This document shows positions 1 through 9,152 of a stretch of 64,000 bases of DNA, in pieces. The notes beneath the pieces were generated by a model, which had not been told where the DNA came from, made no database searches, and saw nothing but the letters and a program-made list of their open reading frames with translations. The stretch is taken from NCBI RefSeq assembly GCF_015223195.1, contig NZ_JADFUA010000001.1:639858-703857 (forward strand). The letters are read 5' to 3'. Every line of letters starts with the position of its first letter. Position 1 is the stretch's first letter. The position numbers and the translations under genes were made by a program. Origin of the DNA: Chitinilyticum piscinae (lineage in GTDB: Bacteria; Pseudomonadota; Gammaproteobacteria; Burkholderiales; Chitinibacteraceae).

Positions 1-255
1 ATCCGCATGCTCTATGCCGAACGCTTCGATCTGGCCTCGGGTATTCTGCTCAGCTACGCCTATCAGGCGCGCCAGGTGGGCTTGCCCGCCGGCGAGCTGG
101 TCAGCGTTTACCCGTTGCAGAAAGGCAGCGGCTGCTATTTTGCCTTCAATAGCCGTGTTGATCCGGAGCTGTTCCGCCGGTTTGAAACCGCCTTCAAGGA
201 ACTGGAGCGTGATGGTGCGATCCTGCAGCTGCGCCGGCATTACCTGAATGACTAG
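1..255 (+). CDS. C-terminal end of a periplasmic amino-acid-type solute-binding protein (partial)
   Basis: The reading frame is open from the first base, so the gene starts outside the window; 84 C-terminal residues are visible. They resemble the last part of family 3 solute-binding proteins (SBP_bac_3): a second-lobe segment with the pattern KGSGCYFAFN, then a closing helix reading FETAFKELERDGAILQLRRHY. Such proteins bind amino acids or similar small solutes in the periplasm. Two more members of this broad family lie at 23.3-24.1 and 32.1-32.9 kb, all without transporter genes beside them. The ligand cannot be read from the fragment. Confidence 0.6.
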   Translation: MRMLYAERFDLASGILLSYAYQARQVGLPAGELVSVYPLQKGSGCYFAFNSRVDPELFRRFETAFKELERDGAILQLRRHYLND

Positions 256-316
256 CCGCGTATGGCCGCAAAGCCATTGATTGGCATGGCTTTGCGGCAT
301 ATGGGGCTGCTTGTAT

Positions 317-1684
317 TTACCAGCCGAGATTGGTCTGTTTCACTACGTCACCCAGTTGATCGGCAATGCGCTGATGGTCGGCCAGCGAGGGATGCCACTG
401 GCAGCCCATGAAATCCAGCCCGCCATACACCAACGCCACGACCTTGCTGTCGCCCGCTGCGCGACGTTCGGCGGCGATCTCTTGCACCGCCGGGATGAAG
501 TCATCGGCCTGCCACAGGCTGGTCGCGCTCAGCACCAGCTGCGCGTCCTTGCCGTACTGCTGGCGCAGCTGATCGAGGAAGGCGTGGTAGGACTCCTTGT
601 AGCCTGCCTTGCGGCTGGCCGTGGTCCACGGCTCGCCCGGCTTCACCGGAGTATTGAAATCATTGGCTCCCAGCCCGATCACCACCAGCTGCGGTTTCCA
701 GCTGCCGTCGTTCTGCCACACGCTGGCGCTGTCATTCAGCAGTGTGCGCGGGTAATAACTGCGGTAATTGGTCGGGTAGAGATTGCCATCGTAGTTGCGG
801 ATCATGCCCAGCCCGGAATAGGCATTCAGCTGATAATCCGCCCCGAATTTTGCTGCGGCCAGCGCGCCGAAGCTCAGGTTGGCATTGGTGGTGGCGCTGA
901 TTTCCGCCTCGGTGCATTCGCGCTTGCCGCTGCTGTTGCCATAGCCGACGGTCAGCGAATCGCCGATATATTCGATCTGGCGTTTGGCCGCCGGTGGAGG
1001 TGTGAGCAGCTTGCTGCCCGTACCGGCGACAAAGCCCAGGAACCGGCCACTGCTTTGCGTGGATTCGGTGCGCTTGGCGACCCGGATGCGGTGTTCCCCG
1101 GCCAGAAGGCCATTGATCCATACCGTGCTCTTGCCCGGATTGACCACTTCCTGCACCACCTTGCCGTCGATCAGTACGTCGAAGCGGTTCTGCGCATCAT
1201 CGAACTGCAGGCCGATGCTGCCGCCACGGAAGCGCCCGTCGAAATAGACGCCCGGCCAGCTGTAGGCGAGCTGCTCGCCGTCGCGCAGCACCCGCCCCGC
1301 GCTGCGAACCGCGGCCAGCCCGGTGATGACCGGCTCGGCATCACCCAGCAGCAGCCATACCTCGCGCTGGCCGGGCTCCTCACCCTGCGTCCACCAGCGG
1401 GCGCGGTAGCGTTTGCCGGCGTAGTCGACTTCGGCGCCGCTGGTGTAGGCTCGCGTGCTCAGCCAGGCGAGCTGGCCTTCGGGCAGGATTTCCGCCCAGG
1501 CACCGGCAGCCTTGCCCGGCACTTCATTGCGGTTCCACCACTGTGCCTGCCAGTTGCGTCCCTGATGGCTGACCGTGTCGTCCTTCTGATACGTGCGGTT
1601 GGCATCCCAGTCCGCGGCACCGGCCAACCCGGCCAGTAAACTCAGGCCGGCCGTCACTGCCAGCCCCTGCCAGAATCGATTCAT
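317..1684 (-). CDS. Secreted CE2-type SGNH esterase with two chitin-binding (CBM5/12) modules
   Basis: 455 residues. The start at 1684 is chosen because GGAGGA precedes the ATG and a signal peptide follows (residues 1-23, ending GLAGAA). Two CBM5/12-like modules follow at about 25-65 and 70-115, each with a W-x-x-x-x-x-Y start and an aromatic xAxWW core (QAQWW, RARWW). A beta-sandwich region covers about 120-235. The SGNH esterase domain holds the nucleophile motif GDSLTVGYG (Ser near 242), the block III motif GANDF, and a C-terminal DFMGCQWHPSLADH with the catalytic His. This layout is typical of carbohydrate esterase family 2, which removes acetyl groups from polysaccharides. Chitin-binding modules suggest a chitin-related substrate such as chitooligosaccharides, which is inference. 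The divergent AraC gene next door may regulate it. Confidence 0.82.
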   Translation of the reverse strand: MNRFWQGLAVTAGLSLLAGLAGAADWDANRTYQKDDTVSHQGRNWQAQWWNRNEVPGKAAGAWAEILPEGQLAWLSTRAYTSGAEVDYAGKRYRARWWTQGEEPGQREVWLLLGDAEPVITGLAAVRSAGRVLRDGEQLAYSWPGVYFDGRFRGGSIGLQFDDAQNRFDVLIDGKVVQEVVNPGKSTVWINGLLAGEHRIRVAKRTESTQSSGRFLGFVAGTGSKLLTPPPAAKRQIEYIGDSLTVGYGNSSGKRECTEAEISATTNANLSFGALAAAKFGADYQLNAYSGLGMIRNYDGNLYPTNYRSYYPRTLLNDSASVWQNDGSWKPQLVVIGLGANDFNTPVKPGEPWTTASRKAGYKESYHAFLDQLRQQYGKDAQLVLSATSLWQADDFIPAVQEIAAERRAAGDSKVVALVYGGLDFMGCQWHPSLADHQRIADQLGDVVKQTNLGW

Positions 1685-1913
1685 TGTCCATCCTCCAGAA
1701 TTGCGTGCGCTCATGGGCGCAGTTTGTCGTTGCGGCGGGTCGATGCCCGTGCATGGACTGTAGCGACGGCCTGCGGGGATGAGAATGGCATAATCAGGCG
1801 TTGCATCTTGACCGAATCGCGCAGCAGACAGGATGGATAGCTGGCAAATAAACCACGTACAGGCGTAAGCTTTGAGCCCATCATGATGCCGGGCTGGGGA
1901 GTGGCCAAGCTGC

Positions 1914-2798
1914 ATGAGTGCCATCTATCTGGAGCAATTCGACGTCGACCCGGCCAATCGCCAGCGCAGTGTGGGCGGCCGCGTGTATTTCCACCCCTGC
2001 CTGCCGGCCTTGCAGGGTTTTGGCATCCTGCTGCTCGGGGTGTCCGACATCACGCATCATTACCGGGTTGAACGCGATGGCGCGCCATTCCATGTGCTGG
2101 TGTGCTGCGATTCGGGTAGCGGCTGGGTGCTGGCGGGCGAGGAACGCCTGCGGCTGCAAGCCGGCCAGATGGCAATTCTGCCCGCCGGCAGCCGCAGTGG
2201 TCTCGAGCGCGACCCGAGCATCGCCAGCTGGCGCTTCAGCTGGTATCTGCTGCAACCGGACGAACGCTGGCCCCAGCTTGATCAGCCCCAGCCCGGCGTG
2301 AGCCCCTGTCCGGACAGCAGCGAGCTGTATATGGCCGCGGCGCTGCTGGCGGGCGAAGCACGCCGGCCGCTGCATGCCCGCCCGCAATCCAGCGCCGCAC
2401 TGGCGCTGCTTACCGGCCTGCTGCAGCGCTGCCTTGAGCCCGATGCCACGCATCCGCAGCGCAGCCGGCTGGATACCTTGTTCGCCCGTATCGACGGCGA
2501 CCCGGCACGGGACTGGCGGGTGGACGAGCTGGCGGCCGAATGGGGGGTGAGCAGTTCGCAGTTCCACCGGCTCTGCGTCGCGGTTCTCGGGCATTCCCCG
2601 CGTGATGAAATCGTCGCCCGGCGCATGCGCCGCGCGCGTGACCTGCTGCTCCAGCGGCGCGGTAACGTCGGCGAGGTTGCCGCGCTGGTTGGCTATGCCG
2701 AAATATCCAGCTTCTCGCGGCGTTTCACCCGGCACTTTGGCGAAGCACCGGGCGCGATTGTGCGCTATCTGGAAACGCAGCCGCTGCAGCTGCCCTGA
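1914..2798 (+). CDS. AraC-family transcriptional regulator
   Basis: 294 residues. The N-terminal half has the pattern of an AraC-type ligand-binding cupin (for example GWVLAGEERLRLQAGQMAILPAG). The C-terminal 100 residues form the double helix-turn-helix, with WRVDELAAEWGVSSSQFHRL as the first and VGEVAALVGYAEISSFSRRF as the second, closely matching the AraC signature. It is transcribed divergently from the chitin-binding esterase, with 229 bases between the chosen starts, so regulation of that gene is the natural guess. The inducer is unknown; a sugar is plausible because cupin-type AraC proteins often sense sugars. Confidence 0.85.
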   Translation: MSAIYLEQFDVDPANRQRSVGGRVYFHPCLPALQGFGILLLGVSDITHHYRVERDGAPFHVLVCCDSGSGWVLAGEERLRLQAGQMAILPAGSRSGLERDPSIASWRFSWYLLQPDERWPQLDQPQPGVSPCPDSSELYMAAALLAGEARRPLHARPQSSAALALLTGLLQRCLEPDATHPQRSRLDTLFARIDGDPARDWRVDELAAEWGVSSSQFHRLCVAVLGHSPRDEIVARRMRRARDLLLQRRGNVGEVAALVGYAEISSFSRRFTRHFGEAPGAIVRYLETQPLQLP

Positions 2799-2825
2799 GT
2801 GCCTCGCCAGATACCGCCTCAGGCA

Positions 2826-3413
2826 TCAGCGCACGCTGCGCAGTTTGCCGGATTCGAACATCGCCACCGGCGAAATCACCGTTTCATCCAGCGGCATCGC
2901 CTGGCCATAGCGCTCGCGCAGCTTGGCGGCGACCACCGGATCATCGAGCCGGAAATCGCGCAGGCGCTGTGTTTCGCCGATGCGGATGCCCAGCGCACGC
3001 TCGTAGCTTTTCCACACCAGCTCGGAGCAATAGATGCGCTGATCCGACCATTCGAAGGTCAAGTCGTAGGGCTTGCCGAGATAGCGCTCGGCCTCGGTAC
3101 GCAGCCGCGTGGCCTGTGCCGGGCTTAGCCCGTCAGCCAGTCGCTTCACCTCCAGATGGCCATTGCTGCCGCGCGCCGCCCACTGCGCCAGCGGCGTATA
3201 GCGCACCGTGCTTACCGCCTCCAGCACATAGGGCTGGCCGTGCTTCAGAAACACCATGCCCATGTGGCTGTACTTCGAGCCCGTCCCCCGCTGCACCGCC
3301 AGGCTCTGCGTCGAGCGCGAAGTATGAAACACCAGATCGCCATCCTGCACATCCGGCAGAACCGCGAAGGCGGGCGCAGCCAGTGCGAACAGGAAGAGGG
3401 GCAGGCAGCGCAT
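2826..3413 (-). CDS. YiiX-like permuted NlpC/P60 cysteine hydrolase, secreted
   Basis: 195 residues from the ATG at 3413, preceded by AAGGAA and followed by a signal peptide (MRCLPLFLFALAAPAFA). The mature protein shows the permuted NlpC/P60 (YiiX/YebB-like) pattern: GDLVFH near the start, YSHMGMVF with the conserved His, and YCSELVWKSYERALG with the conserved Cys late in the chain. Members of this group are predicted peptidases, amidases or acyltransferases acting in the envelope; few have been tested. It lies downstream of ychF on the same strand but is separated from it by a terminator hairpin and a palindromic repeat, so it probably has its own promoter. Confidence 0.75.
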   Translation of the reverse strand: MRCLPLFLFALAAPAFAVLPDVQDGDLVFHTSRSTQSLAVQRGTGSKYSHMGMVFLKHGQPYVLEAVSTVRYTPLAQWAARGSNGHLEVKRLADGLSPAQATRLRTEAERYLGKPYDLTFEWSDQRIYCSELVWKSYERALGIRIGETQRLRDFRLDDPVVAAKLRERYGQAMPLDETVISPVAMFESGKLRSVR

Positions 3414-3520
3414 CGTGCATTTCCTTGCTGTAGATACAAGCCACTGTATAAGGCGGAAGCCATTTGTCTGCAATGGCCGGGTTCACATACCCGTCAATAT
3501 TCTCTGGGCGGCCGCCATGA

Positions 3521-3545
3521 AAAAGCCCCGCACAGCGGGGCTTTT
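3521..3545. terminator. Bidirectional rho-independent terminator
   Basis: A perfect hairpin with stem AAAAGCCCCGC / GCGGGGCTTTT and a three-base loop has an A-run on one side and a T-run on the other, so it can work in both directions. It lies just past the palindromic repeat that follows ychF and should end the ychF transcript. Confidence 0.85.
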
Positions 3546-3547
3546 GT

Positions 3548-3596
3548 GGGTATTTGGCTGTAGCCAAACTGGCAAAAAGGCTACAGGCAGATACCC
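3548..3596 (-). repeat. Copy A of the ~49-bp stop-codon-associated palindrome family
   Basis: The left arm GGGTATTTGGCTGTAGCC pairs with a right arm whose reverse complement is GGGTATCTGCCTGTAGCC, 16 of 18 bases matching, around a 13-base loop. The copy lies four bases beyond the ychF stop codon. Read in the ychF direction it has the T-run after the first arm that marks the family orientation. Confidence 0.8.
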
Positions 3597-3600
3597 TGGC

Positions 3601-4692
3601 TTAGACGTTGAACAGGAAGTTCAGCACGTCACCGTCCTTCACTACGTATTCCTTGCCTTCAGCGCGCATCTTGCCGGCTTCCTTGGCACCCTGTTCGCCC
3701 TTGTACTGGATGAAGTCGTCGAAGGAAATGGTCTGCGCGCGGATGAAGCCGCGCTCGAAATCGGTGTGGATCACGCCGGCGGCCTGCGGGGCGGTGTCGC
3801 CCTTGTGGATGGTCCAGGCGCGCACTTCCTTCACGCCGGCGGTGAAGTAGGTCTGCAGGCCCAGCAGATCAAAGCCGGCGCGGATCAGGCGGTTCAGACC
3901 CGGTTCTTCCAGACCCAGTTCGGCGAGGAATTCGGTCTTGTCGGCGTCATCCAGTTCGGCGATTTCCGACTCGATGGCGGCGCACACGGCAACCACCGGC
4001 GCGCCTTCCTTGGCGGCGAATTCCTTGACGCGATCCAGCAGCGGATTGTTGCTGAAGCCGTCTTCGGCGACGTTGGCGACGTACATCGCCGGCTTGATGG
4101 TCAACAGGCACAGCGATTTGATCGCCAGCTTGTCGTCGTCCGACAGGCCGGCCGAGCGTGCGGGCTGGCCTTCGTTCAGGTGCGGCAGCAGTTTTTCCAG
4201 CACCTTGATCTGCGCGATCGCTTCCTTGTCGCCGGATTTGGCCTTCTTGCCTTCGCGCTGGATGGCTTTTTCCACGGTCGCGAGGTCGGCCAGCGCCAGT
4301 TCGGTGCCGATCACGACGATGTCGTCCAGCGGGTCGATGCGGCCGGCGACGTGCACGATGTTGTCGTTTTCAAAGCAGCGCACGACGTTAACAATCGCAT
4401 CCGTTTCGCGGATATTGGCCAGGAACTGGTTGCCCAGCCCTTCTCCCTTCGACGCACCCGCCACCAGACCGGCGATGTCGACGAATTCGACGATGGCCGG
4501 CACGATCTTCTGCGGGTTGATGATTTCGGCGAGCTGTGCCAGACGGTGATCCGGCACTTCCACCACGCCGACGTTCGGCTCGATGGTGCAGAACGGATAG
4601 TTGGCGGCTTCGATGCCGGCCTTGGTCAAGGCGTTGAAGAGGGTGGACTTGCCGACGTTGGGCAGGCCGACGATACCGCATTTCAGACTCAT
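3601..4692 (-). CDS. ychF: Redox-regulated ribosome-binding ATPase YchF (OBG family)
   Basis: 363 residues, the usual length. It begins [20 protein letters not shown] with an intact P-loop, contains the G3 region DIAGLV, the Obg-family segment NFFTTRE equivalent ([15 protein letters not shown]), and ends with the TGS-like domain ([13 protein letters not shown] ... [10 protein letters not shown]). YchF hydrolyses ATP, binds the ribosome and affects stress and antioxidant responses. GGGGAA precedes the start. It is usually next to pth in proteobacteria, but no pth is visible here; instead a divergent operon of uncharacterised genes starts about 200 bases away. Confidence 0.97.
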   Translation of the reverse strand: MSLKCGIVGLPNVGKSTLFNALTKAGIEAANYPFCTIEPNVGVVEVPDHRLAQLAEIINPQKIVPAIVEFVDIAGLVAGASKGEGLGNQFLANIRETDAIVNVVRCFENDNIVHVAGRIDPLDDIVVIGTELALADLATVEKAIQREGKKAKSGDKEAIAQIKVLEKLLPHLNEGQPARSAGLSDDDKLAIKSLCLLTIKPAMYVANVAEDGFSNNPLLDRVKEFAAKEGAPVVAVCAAIESEIAELDDADKTEFLAELGLEEPGLNRLIRAGFDLLGLQTYFTAGVKEVRAWTIHKGDTAPQAAGVIHTDFERGFIRAQTISFDDFIQYKGEQGAKEAGKMRAEGKEYVVKDGDVLNFLFNV

Positions 4693-4897
4693 GGAATTCC
4701 CCGTGCAGCGCCGCGTGCGAGCGCCAGAAAAAGCAAAGCGCTGATTTTACCCGATTTCTGCGCCGCCCCGCATGTCCGTGGCGGGTGAGCGGCGGGGCGG
4801 GTTGCTGTGACTTTTCTCTCTTCTGACTGGCGCGAATGATTCAGGGGTCGAGCAATTTATGTAAATATCTGGTCAGTTTTGTGACTTGATACCAGAG

Positions 4898-6127
4898 ATG
4901 ACCCTGCCGCATGCCAAGGGCGTGTCAGCCGCCGTGCCGGCTGAAGCCTACCAGCCCCGTGATGTCGTCAATGCCCCGGCCGTCAAGGCTGCCATCGCCG
5001 CGCGCAGTGCCGCGCGGGGGGACGATGCCGAAATCACGGCCTGGTTGCTCAACCATTTCTACCGCTGGTCGATTGGCTGCTTTGACGGCGTGCTGGCCTT
5101 GGCCGATGCCGGGCAATACCGGCAGCTGTGCGGCGACGCGGACTGCCCGCCCTGGCTGCTGAAAAAGTGGCAGCAGGGCGAAGCGGTGTATTTCCTCGAC
5201 CCCGAGCACATCCTGCTGGTGGAGCGCGAGCGGCAATTATGCGAATTCCTGCTGGCACGGCGCGGCACGCGGCTGGAGCACAAGCTGCAGCGCATCAGCT
5301 GCATGCAGGCGCTGGCGCTGTGGGAAGAAGAACACCTGCGCATGCAAAAGCGCCGCAACAAGGGCTGGGTGCCCAGCAGCGGGCTGGCTTTGCGCCAGGT
5401 GTGGCGGGGTGAAACCGGCACCTTTTTCGAATTTGACGCGCAAAGCCCGCACCTGCGCGAGGAAATGGCCTACGAATCCTTCCACATGCAGCATTGCCTC
5501 GGGCAATTCCAGGATCGCAAGCGCCTGCGCGGCGGCTATGGCGAGCAGTACGCCAGCGCCGCGGCGGCGGGCAAGCTGCGACTGTTTACCCTGCGCAGCG
5601 CCGGCAATACGCCGCATGTGACGATCAGTGTCGATTGCAGCAAGGGAACGCTGACGCTCGATCAGCTCAAGGGCAAGCAGAATCGACCGCCGATCCACAG
5701 GTATCAGGCGGATGTCCTTGCCCTGCTTGGGCTGCTGGGCATTACCCCCCAGATGCATCATGACTGCGAGGCCATGGGCATTGTGCCGGCCGGCCCGGCG
5801 GACGCGCGCAGCGGCTGGGAAACCGTGTTCGCCTCCGCGGATGAAACGCTGCGCTTCAATGTGCTCAGCCGGCATCCCGGCCTGCTGGCCCAGCAGGCAC
5901 AGGCGCCGCTGGCCTTGCAGTGGCTGGCGCTGACCGCGCGCCCCTTTGATCCGCCGGAACAGGCGGCATTGGCGGCCACGCCGCAGCTGGCGGCGGCCTT
6001 GCTGGATGCCGAAGCGGGCACGGCCGGGCTGCCGGCCGAGTGGCAGGACTGGCTGCACGGTCGCGGCCAGCCCTTGCAGATCGACGGCATTGTCCTGCCC
6101 GCGCTGGCTGGCTGGCGGGAGGTGTGA
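4898..6127 (+). CDS. PcfJ-domain-like protein of unknown function
   Basis: 409 residues from the ATG at 4898; an in-frame TTG at 4886 is an alternative and neither has a strong ribosome-binding site. No signal peptide or membrane segment is seen. The middle of the protein, near residue 196, carries HMQHCLGQF followed by LRLFTLRSAGNTPHVTISVD and then LKGKQNRPP. That order (an H-C motif, a short basic stretch, a phrase meaning roughly 'can be used as a sequence', then a KGKxN motif) is characteristic of PcfJ-like proteins, first described on Enterococcus conjugative plasmids but of unknown activity. It starts a three-gene operon: the next ATG is one base past its stop. The assignment rests on motif reading alone. 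Confidence 0.5.
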   Translation: MTLPHAKGVSAAVPAEAYQPRDVVNAPAVKAAIAARSAARGDDAEITAWLLNHFYRWSIGCFDGVLALADAGQYRQLCGDADCPPWLLKKWQQGEAVYFLDPEHILLVERERQLCEFLLARRGTRLEHKLQRISCMQALALWEEEHLRMQKRRNKGWVPSSGLALRQVWRGETGTFFEFDAQSPHLREEMAYESFHMQHCLGQFQDRKRLRGGYGEQYASAAAAGKLRLFTLRSAGNTPHVTISVDCSKGTLTLDQLKGKQNRPPIHRYQADVLALLGLLGITPQMHHDCEAMGIVPAGPADARSGWETVFASADETLRFNVLSRHPGLLAQQAQAPLALQWLALTARPFDPPEQAALAATPQLAAALLDAEAGTAGLPAEWQDWLHGRGQPLQIDGIVLPALAGWREV

Positions 6128-6128
6128 G

Positions 6129-6923
6129 ATGAAAGCCCTGTTCAAGCTGCTGGCCGCCGTGCTGGTGCTGGCCCTGTTCCCGCTGTTTCTGATCTGGCGT
6201 TTGCTGCGTGCCTTGCTGCCGGGGCGTCCGGCAACGGCGGCGCAGCCGGCGGTGGCGGATGACGGTTTGCCCGCGCAGTACCGGCGCCGCTGGGCCCTGG
6301 CGCTGGCCGACATCCTGCTGCGCCGCAACCAGCTTCCCACCGACAGCGCCGACTTGCTGCTGCCTTTGGCGCCCGCTGCCCGTGCGTCGCTGCGGGCCGC
6401 CGTCTTGCAGGAATGCGGGCTGGCCGTGCAGTCTGCCGAGGCGCAGCCGGCGGCAGCCCGGCGTCTGCTGCGGCTGTGGCTGGCCGGTTTCAGCGACGAG
6501 CATCATTTCTTCTATGCGCACTGCGCCGAGCATGAATCGGTGCGCGATGCGCTGGCCTTTGACTGTGCGCGGGTCGCCTTTCTGGTGCGCTGTCTGGCCT
6601 TGCTGGAGCTGATTCCGCAGGACGAAGCCTGGCTGGTGCTGTTCCTGAACGCACAGCGGGCACAGGATGTGTTCCGCGGCTGGGACGATTTCGGCATGGC
6701 CTACGCCCGGGCGCGCGCCGTCTGGGTGCGGCATGCCGGGCAGGGCGGCCCGGCCTCGCAGCGCGCCCGCCTCGAAGTCGAGGACTACCTGAATCTGGCC
6801 GGCAGCAACTGGCGCACCCTGCCGTGGGCCGCTGCCGCCATCTTTGCCCCCGAGCCGCTGCCAGCCGAAGCGGACCCCGATCTTCCCTGCCGCGCCGAGC
6901 CGGCGCTGGCCACTGCGAACTGA
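6129..6923 (+). CDS. Membrane-anchored DUF1266-type protein
   Basis: 264 residues, starting immediately after the previous gene with GGGAGGTG overlapping that gene's end. One N-terminal hydrophobic segment (residues 5-26) should anchor it in the inner membrane; the rest is alpha-helical and rich in Ala, Leu and Arg. The C-terminal part has DUF1266-like features: FDCARVAFLVRCLALLELI, then WLVLFLNAQRAQDVFRGWDDFGMAYARAR and a W-rich end. DUF1266 is found in E. coli YbeR and YbeU, whose neighbours are Sel1-repeat and DnaJ-like genes. Here too the next gene encodes a Sel1-type protein, which supports a shared process. The function is unknown. Confidence 0.6.
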   Translation: MKALFKLLAAVLVLALFPLFLIWRLLRALLPGRPATAAQPAVADDGLPAQYRRRWALALADILLRRNQLPTDSADLLLPLAPAARASLRAAVLQECGLAVQSAEAQPAAARRLLRLWLAGFSDEHHFFYAHCAEHESVRDALAFDCARVAFLVRCLALLELIPQDEAWLVLFLNAQRAQDVFRGWDDFGMAYARARAVWVRHAGQGGPASQRARLEVEDYLNLAGSNWRTLPWAAAAIFAPEPLPAEADPDLPCRAEPALATAN

Positions 6924-6930
6924 GCCGAGC

Positions 6931-8955
6931 ATGACCACCGAATCCCCCGTCCTGGCCACTGTGTCGACCGCGACCGCCACGCTGCATCAGCCGGTTTATC
7001 CGGAATACACCCCTCCTGTATCCATTGCAGACCCGCTGCAATTATTGCGTTCGGGCGAATACCTTGAGCTTGATCGCCGCCTGCGTGCGGCCAATGCGGC
7101 AGCTCTGGCCGACCGTGATGCCGAGGCACGCTATACCGACTGGCTGTACGAAGAATGCGAGCCGCTGCTGGCGCTGGGGCATGAAGGGCTGGCACTGCTG
7201 CATGCCTGGCAACACGCACTGCCGGAGTCGGGGCATGCCTGGCTGCTGGAGTGCTGGTACTGGTATCACTGGGCGTATGAATATCGCGGCTCCGGCTGGG
7301 CCAGCTCGGTCACGCCGCTGATGTGGCGGGCCGCGCATGCCTGCAGCGAACGCATGTTTGTCGCCGGACTGCGGGCGCTGGAGCGCGACCCCAGCCTGTG
7401 GATGGTGCCGGCGCTGATTCTGCAGGGAGTCTCCTCGTTCGAGGAAAGCGACTGGCTGCGCACCCTGTTGCACACCGGCCGGCAGGGCGAGGCGACCCTG
7501 ACGCTATCGGCACCGGACGAGGCCGACGCCCGTGCCGAGCTGACAGACATGCTGGCCCGCTCCGGCATTCCCATCGAGAGCCGCCTGCTGCTGCCGCAGC
7601 AGCGCCCGGTGGCCCTGCCTGAAGCCTATCAGGGCAAAAAGGCGCTGCGCGGCAAGGATTACTGGCTGCATGCCACGCTGAGCATTCATCCCCGCGCCTT
7701 CTTCATCCTGCGCCGCTATGTGTGGTTCCTGCAGCCGCGCTGGGGCGGCAGCCACGAGCGCATTGCCGCCTTTGTCGCCTCCCCGCAATGTGCCCACCTC
7801 ACTGACGTCGAGCGCGACCGCCTGCTGCACGAGATCTGGCGCGATGATTTCTACGAGGACTTCCTGCAGGAAGACACCGACGACGACGATGCCGAATCCT
7901 GGCTGGCCTACACCCGCGAGCGCCTGGACGCCGCCCTGTACTCGCATCACCGCCAGGAACTATGCCTGTGGCTGATGCGCAGCCTCACCCATCGCAAGCG
8001 CTACGACGAAGCGGTGGCCTATGCGCGGCAAGCCGCCGAACTTCACCCGCTGGAAGACGAATGGGCCATCGAATACGCCTTCTGGCTCACGCTGCGGTGC
8101 GATCTTGATCCGCAATGGATCGCCGGCGTGATTGCCGCCAGCGCCCACGCGCGCAAGACCGTGGGCGCGTGCATCCTCTACGGACATTTTGCCAGCACCG
8201 GCCGCTATGGCGTTGCCCGCGATCTGGCGATCGGCGAGCGCTGGTTTGCCGAAGTCTTTGCCCGGGCGCCACGGCATGACATGTGGCGCACCCTGGCGCA
8301 GGATCTGGCGCAGTTCGAACGCCACGAGGAAGTCGTGCAGCTATGCCTGATGGGCGACCGCGAACACAATCCGCACTGTGCAGTTACGCTGGGCTACCAC
8401 TACAACAACGGCCTGGGCGTTGCCGCCGACCAGGATCGCGCCTGCGACTACTATCGCCGTGCCATCGAGGCCGGCTACGCGCATGCCGCCTACAACCTGC
8501 AGCTGATCTACGCCGAGCGCGCCCGGCAGGCGGCAGGCCCGAGCGAGCGCGCAATCTGGGAAAAGGGTGCCATCGAAACCATGCTGCGCGGCATCGAACT
8601 TAACGAACCCGATCTGCCCGCCATCTACTACGGCTACATGGCGCGGCTGGAATCGGCCGGTCTGCTCGACGACTACCTGCCGGGGCTGCAGCGCGATGCC
8701 GACAGCGGCAACCCGCAGGCGATGGTGGCGCTGGCCGGCATTTACGGCAACAAGCGCAATCGCCGCCACCACAACTACCGCGAAGGCGTGCGCTGGCTGA
8801 TGGGTGCCGAAGCCATCGACCCCGAGCTGCCGCTGCTGAAGGAAATCGACGACGAAGTCTTCAGCTACGGCTGGTTGGCATCCATCCGTCTGGGCTGGAC
8901 GCGCAGCCGCATCGCCCCGCACGAGTTGCCGGGGGTGGATAACCGGATGGTGTGA
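6931..8955 (+). CDS. DUF4034 / Sel1-repeat protein
   Basis: 674 residues from the ATG at 6931, seven bases after the upstream stop. The N-terminal two thirds look like DUF4034: a stretch around LLRSGEYLELDRRLRAAN, many W/Y-rich helices, and the hallmark phrase RWGGS near residue 270. The C-terminal third contains Sel1-like repeats, clearest in TLGYHYNNGLGVAADQDRACDYYRRAIEAGYAHAAYNL. Sel1 repeats usually mediate protein-protein contacts. No signal peptide is seen, so it is probably cytosolic. As last gene of the operon with the PcfJ-like and DUF1266 genes it may act as a scaffold for them; that is inference. Confidence 0.65.
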   Translation: MTTESPVLATVSTATATLHQPVYPEYTPPVSIADPLQLLRSGEYLELDRRLRAANAAALADRDAEARYTDWLYEECEPLLALGHEGLALLHAWQHALPESGHAWLLECWYWYHWAYEYRGSGWASSVTPLMWRAAHACSERMFVAGLRALERDPSLWMVPALILQGVSSFEESDWLRTLLHTGRQGEATLTLSAPDEADARAELTDMLARSGIPIESRLLLPQQRPVALPEAYQGKKALRGKDYWLHATLSIHPRAFFILRRYVWFLQPRWGGSHERIAAFVASPQCAHLTDVERDRLLHEIWRDDFYEDFLQEDTDDDDAESWLAYTRERLDAALYSHHRQELCLWLMRSLTHRKRYDEAVAYARQAAELHPLEDEWAIEYAFWLTLRCDLDPQWIAGVIAASAHARKTVGACILYGHFASTGRYGVARDLAIGERWFAEVFARAPRHDMWRTLAQDLAQFERHEEVVQLCLMGDREHNPHCAVTLGYHYNNGLGVAADQDRACDYYRRAIEAGYAHAAYNLQLIYAERARQAAGPSERAIWEKGAIETMLRGIELNEPDLPAIYYGYMARLESAGLLDDYLPGLQRDADSGNPQAMVALAGIYGNKRNRRHHNYREGVRWLMGAEAIDPELPLLKEIDDEVFSYGWLASIRLGWTRSRIAPHELPGVDNRMV

Positions 8956-9014
8956 GGGCGAATGGGGAGTCAGCTTGGCCGATGTTGCTGGTGTGCCGAT
9001 TCTCGTTGGGTGGC

Positions 9015-9063
9015 GGGTATGTGCCTACAGCCTTTTTATTTCATGGCCTGCAGGTTTATACCC
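9015..9063 (+). repeat. Copy B of the ~49-bp palindrome family
   Basis: Arms GGGTATGTGCCTACAGCC and GGCCTGCAGGTTTATACCC enclose an AT-rich centre (TTTTTATTTCAT). This is one of the best copies for defining the family. It lies 59 bases past the stop of the DUF4034/Sel1 gene. The rest of 8956-9300 holds this copy, a REP palindrome and no gene that I can see. Confidence 0.8.
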
Positions 9064-9152
9064 GTGTGAGGTGTTAAGGGGCTGTGGGCCAGTTTGCTGA
9101 TGCGAGTGACGATGCAGGATTGATGTCGCACTTGCGCGAAATTGCCGCTGAC

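Noticed and set aside
281-1639. 452-codon plus-strand open frame opposite the CE2 esterase.
   Set aside because: Antisense to a gene with signal peptide and complete catalytic motifs; composition typical of shadow frames.
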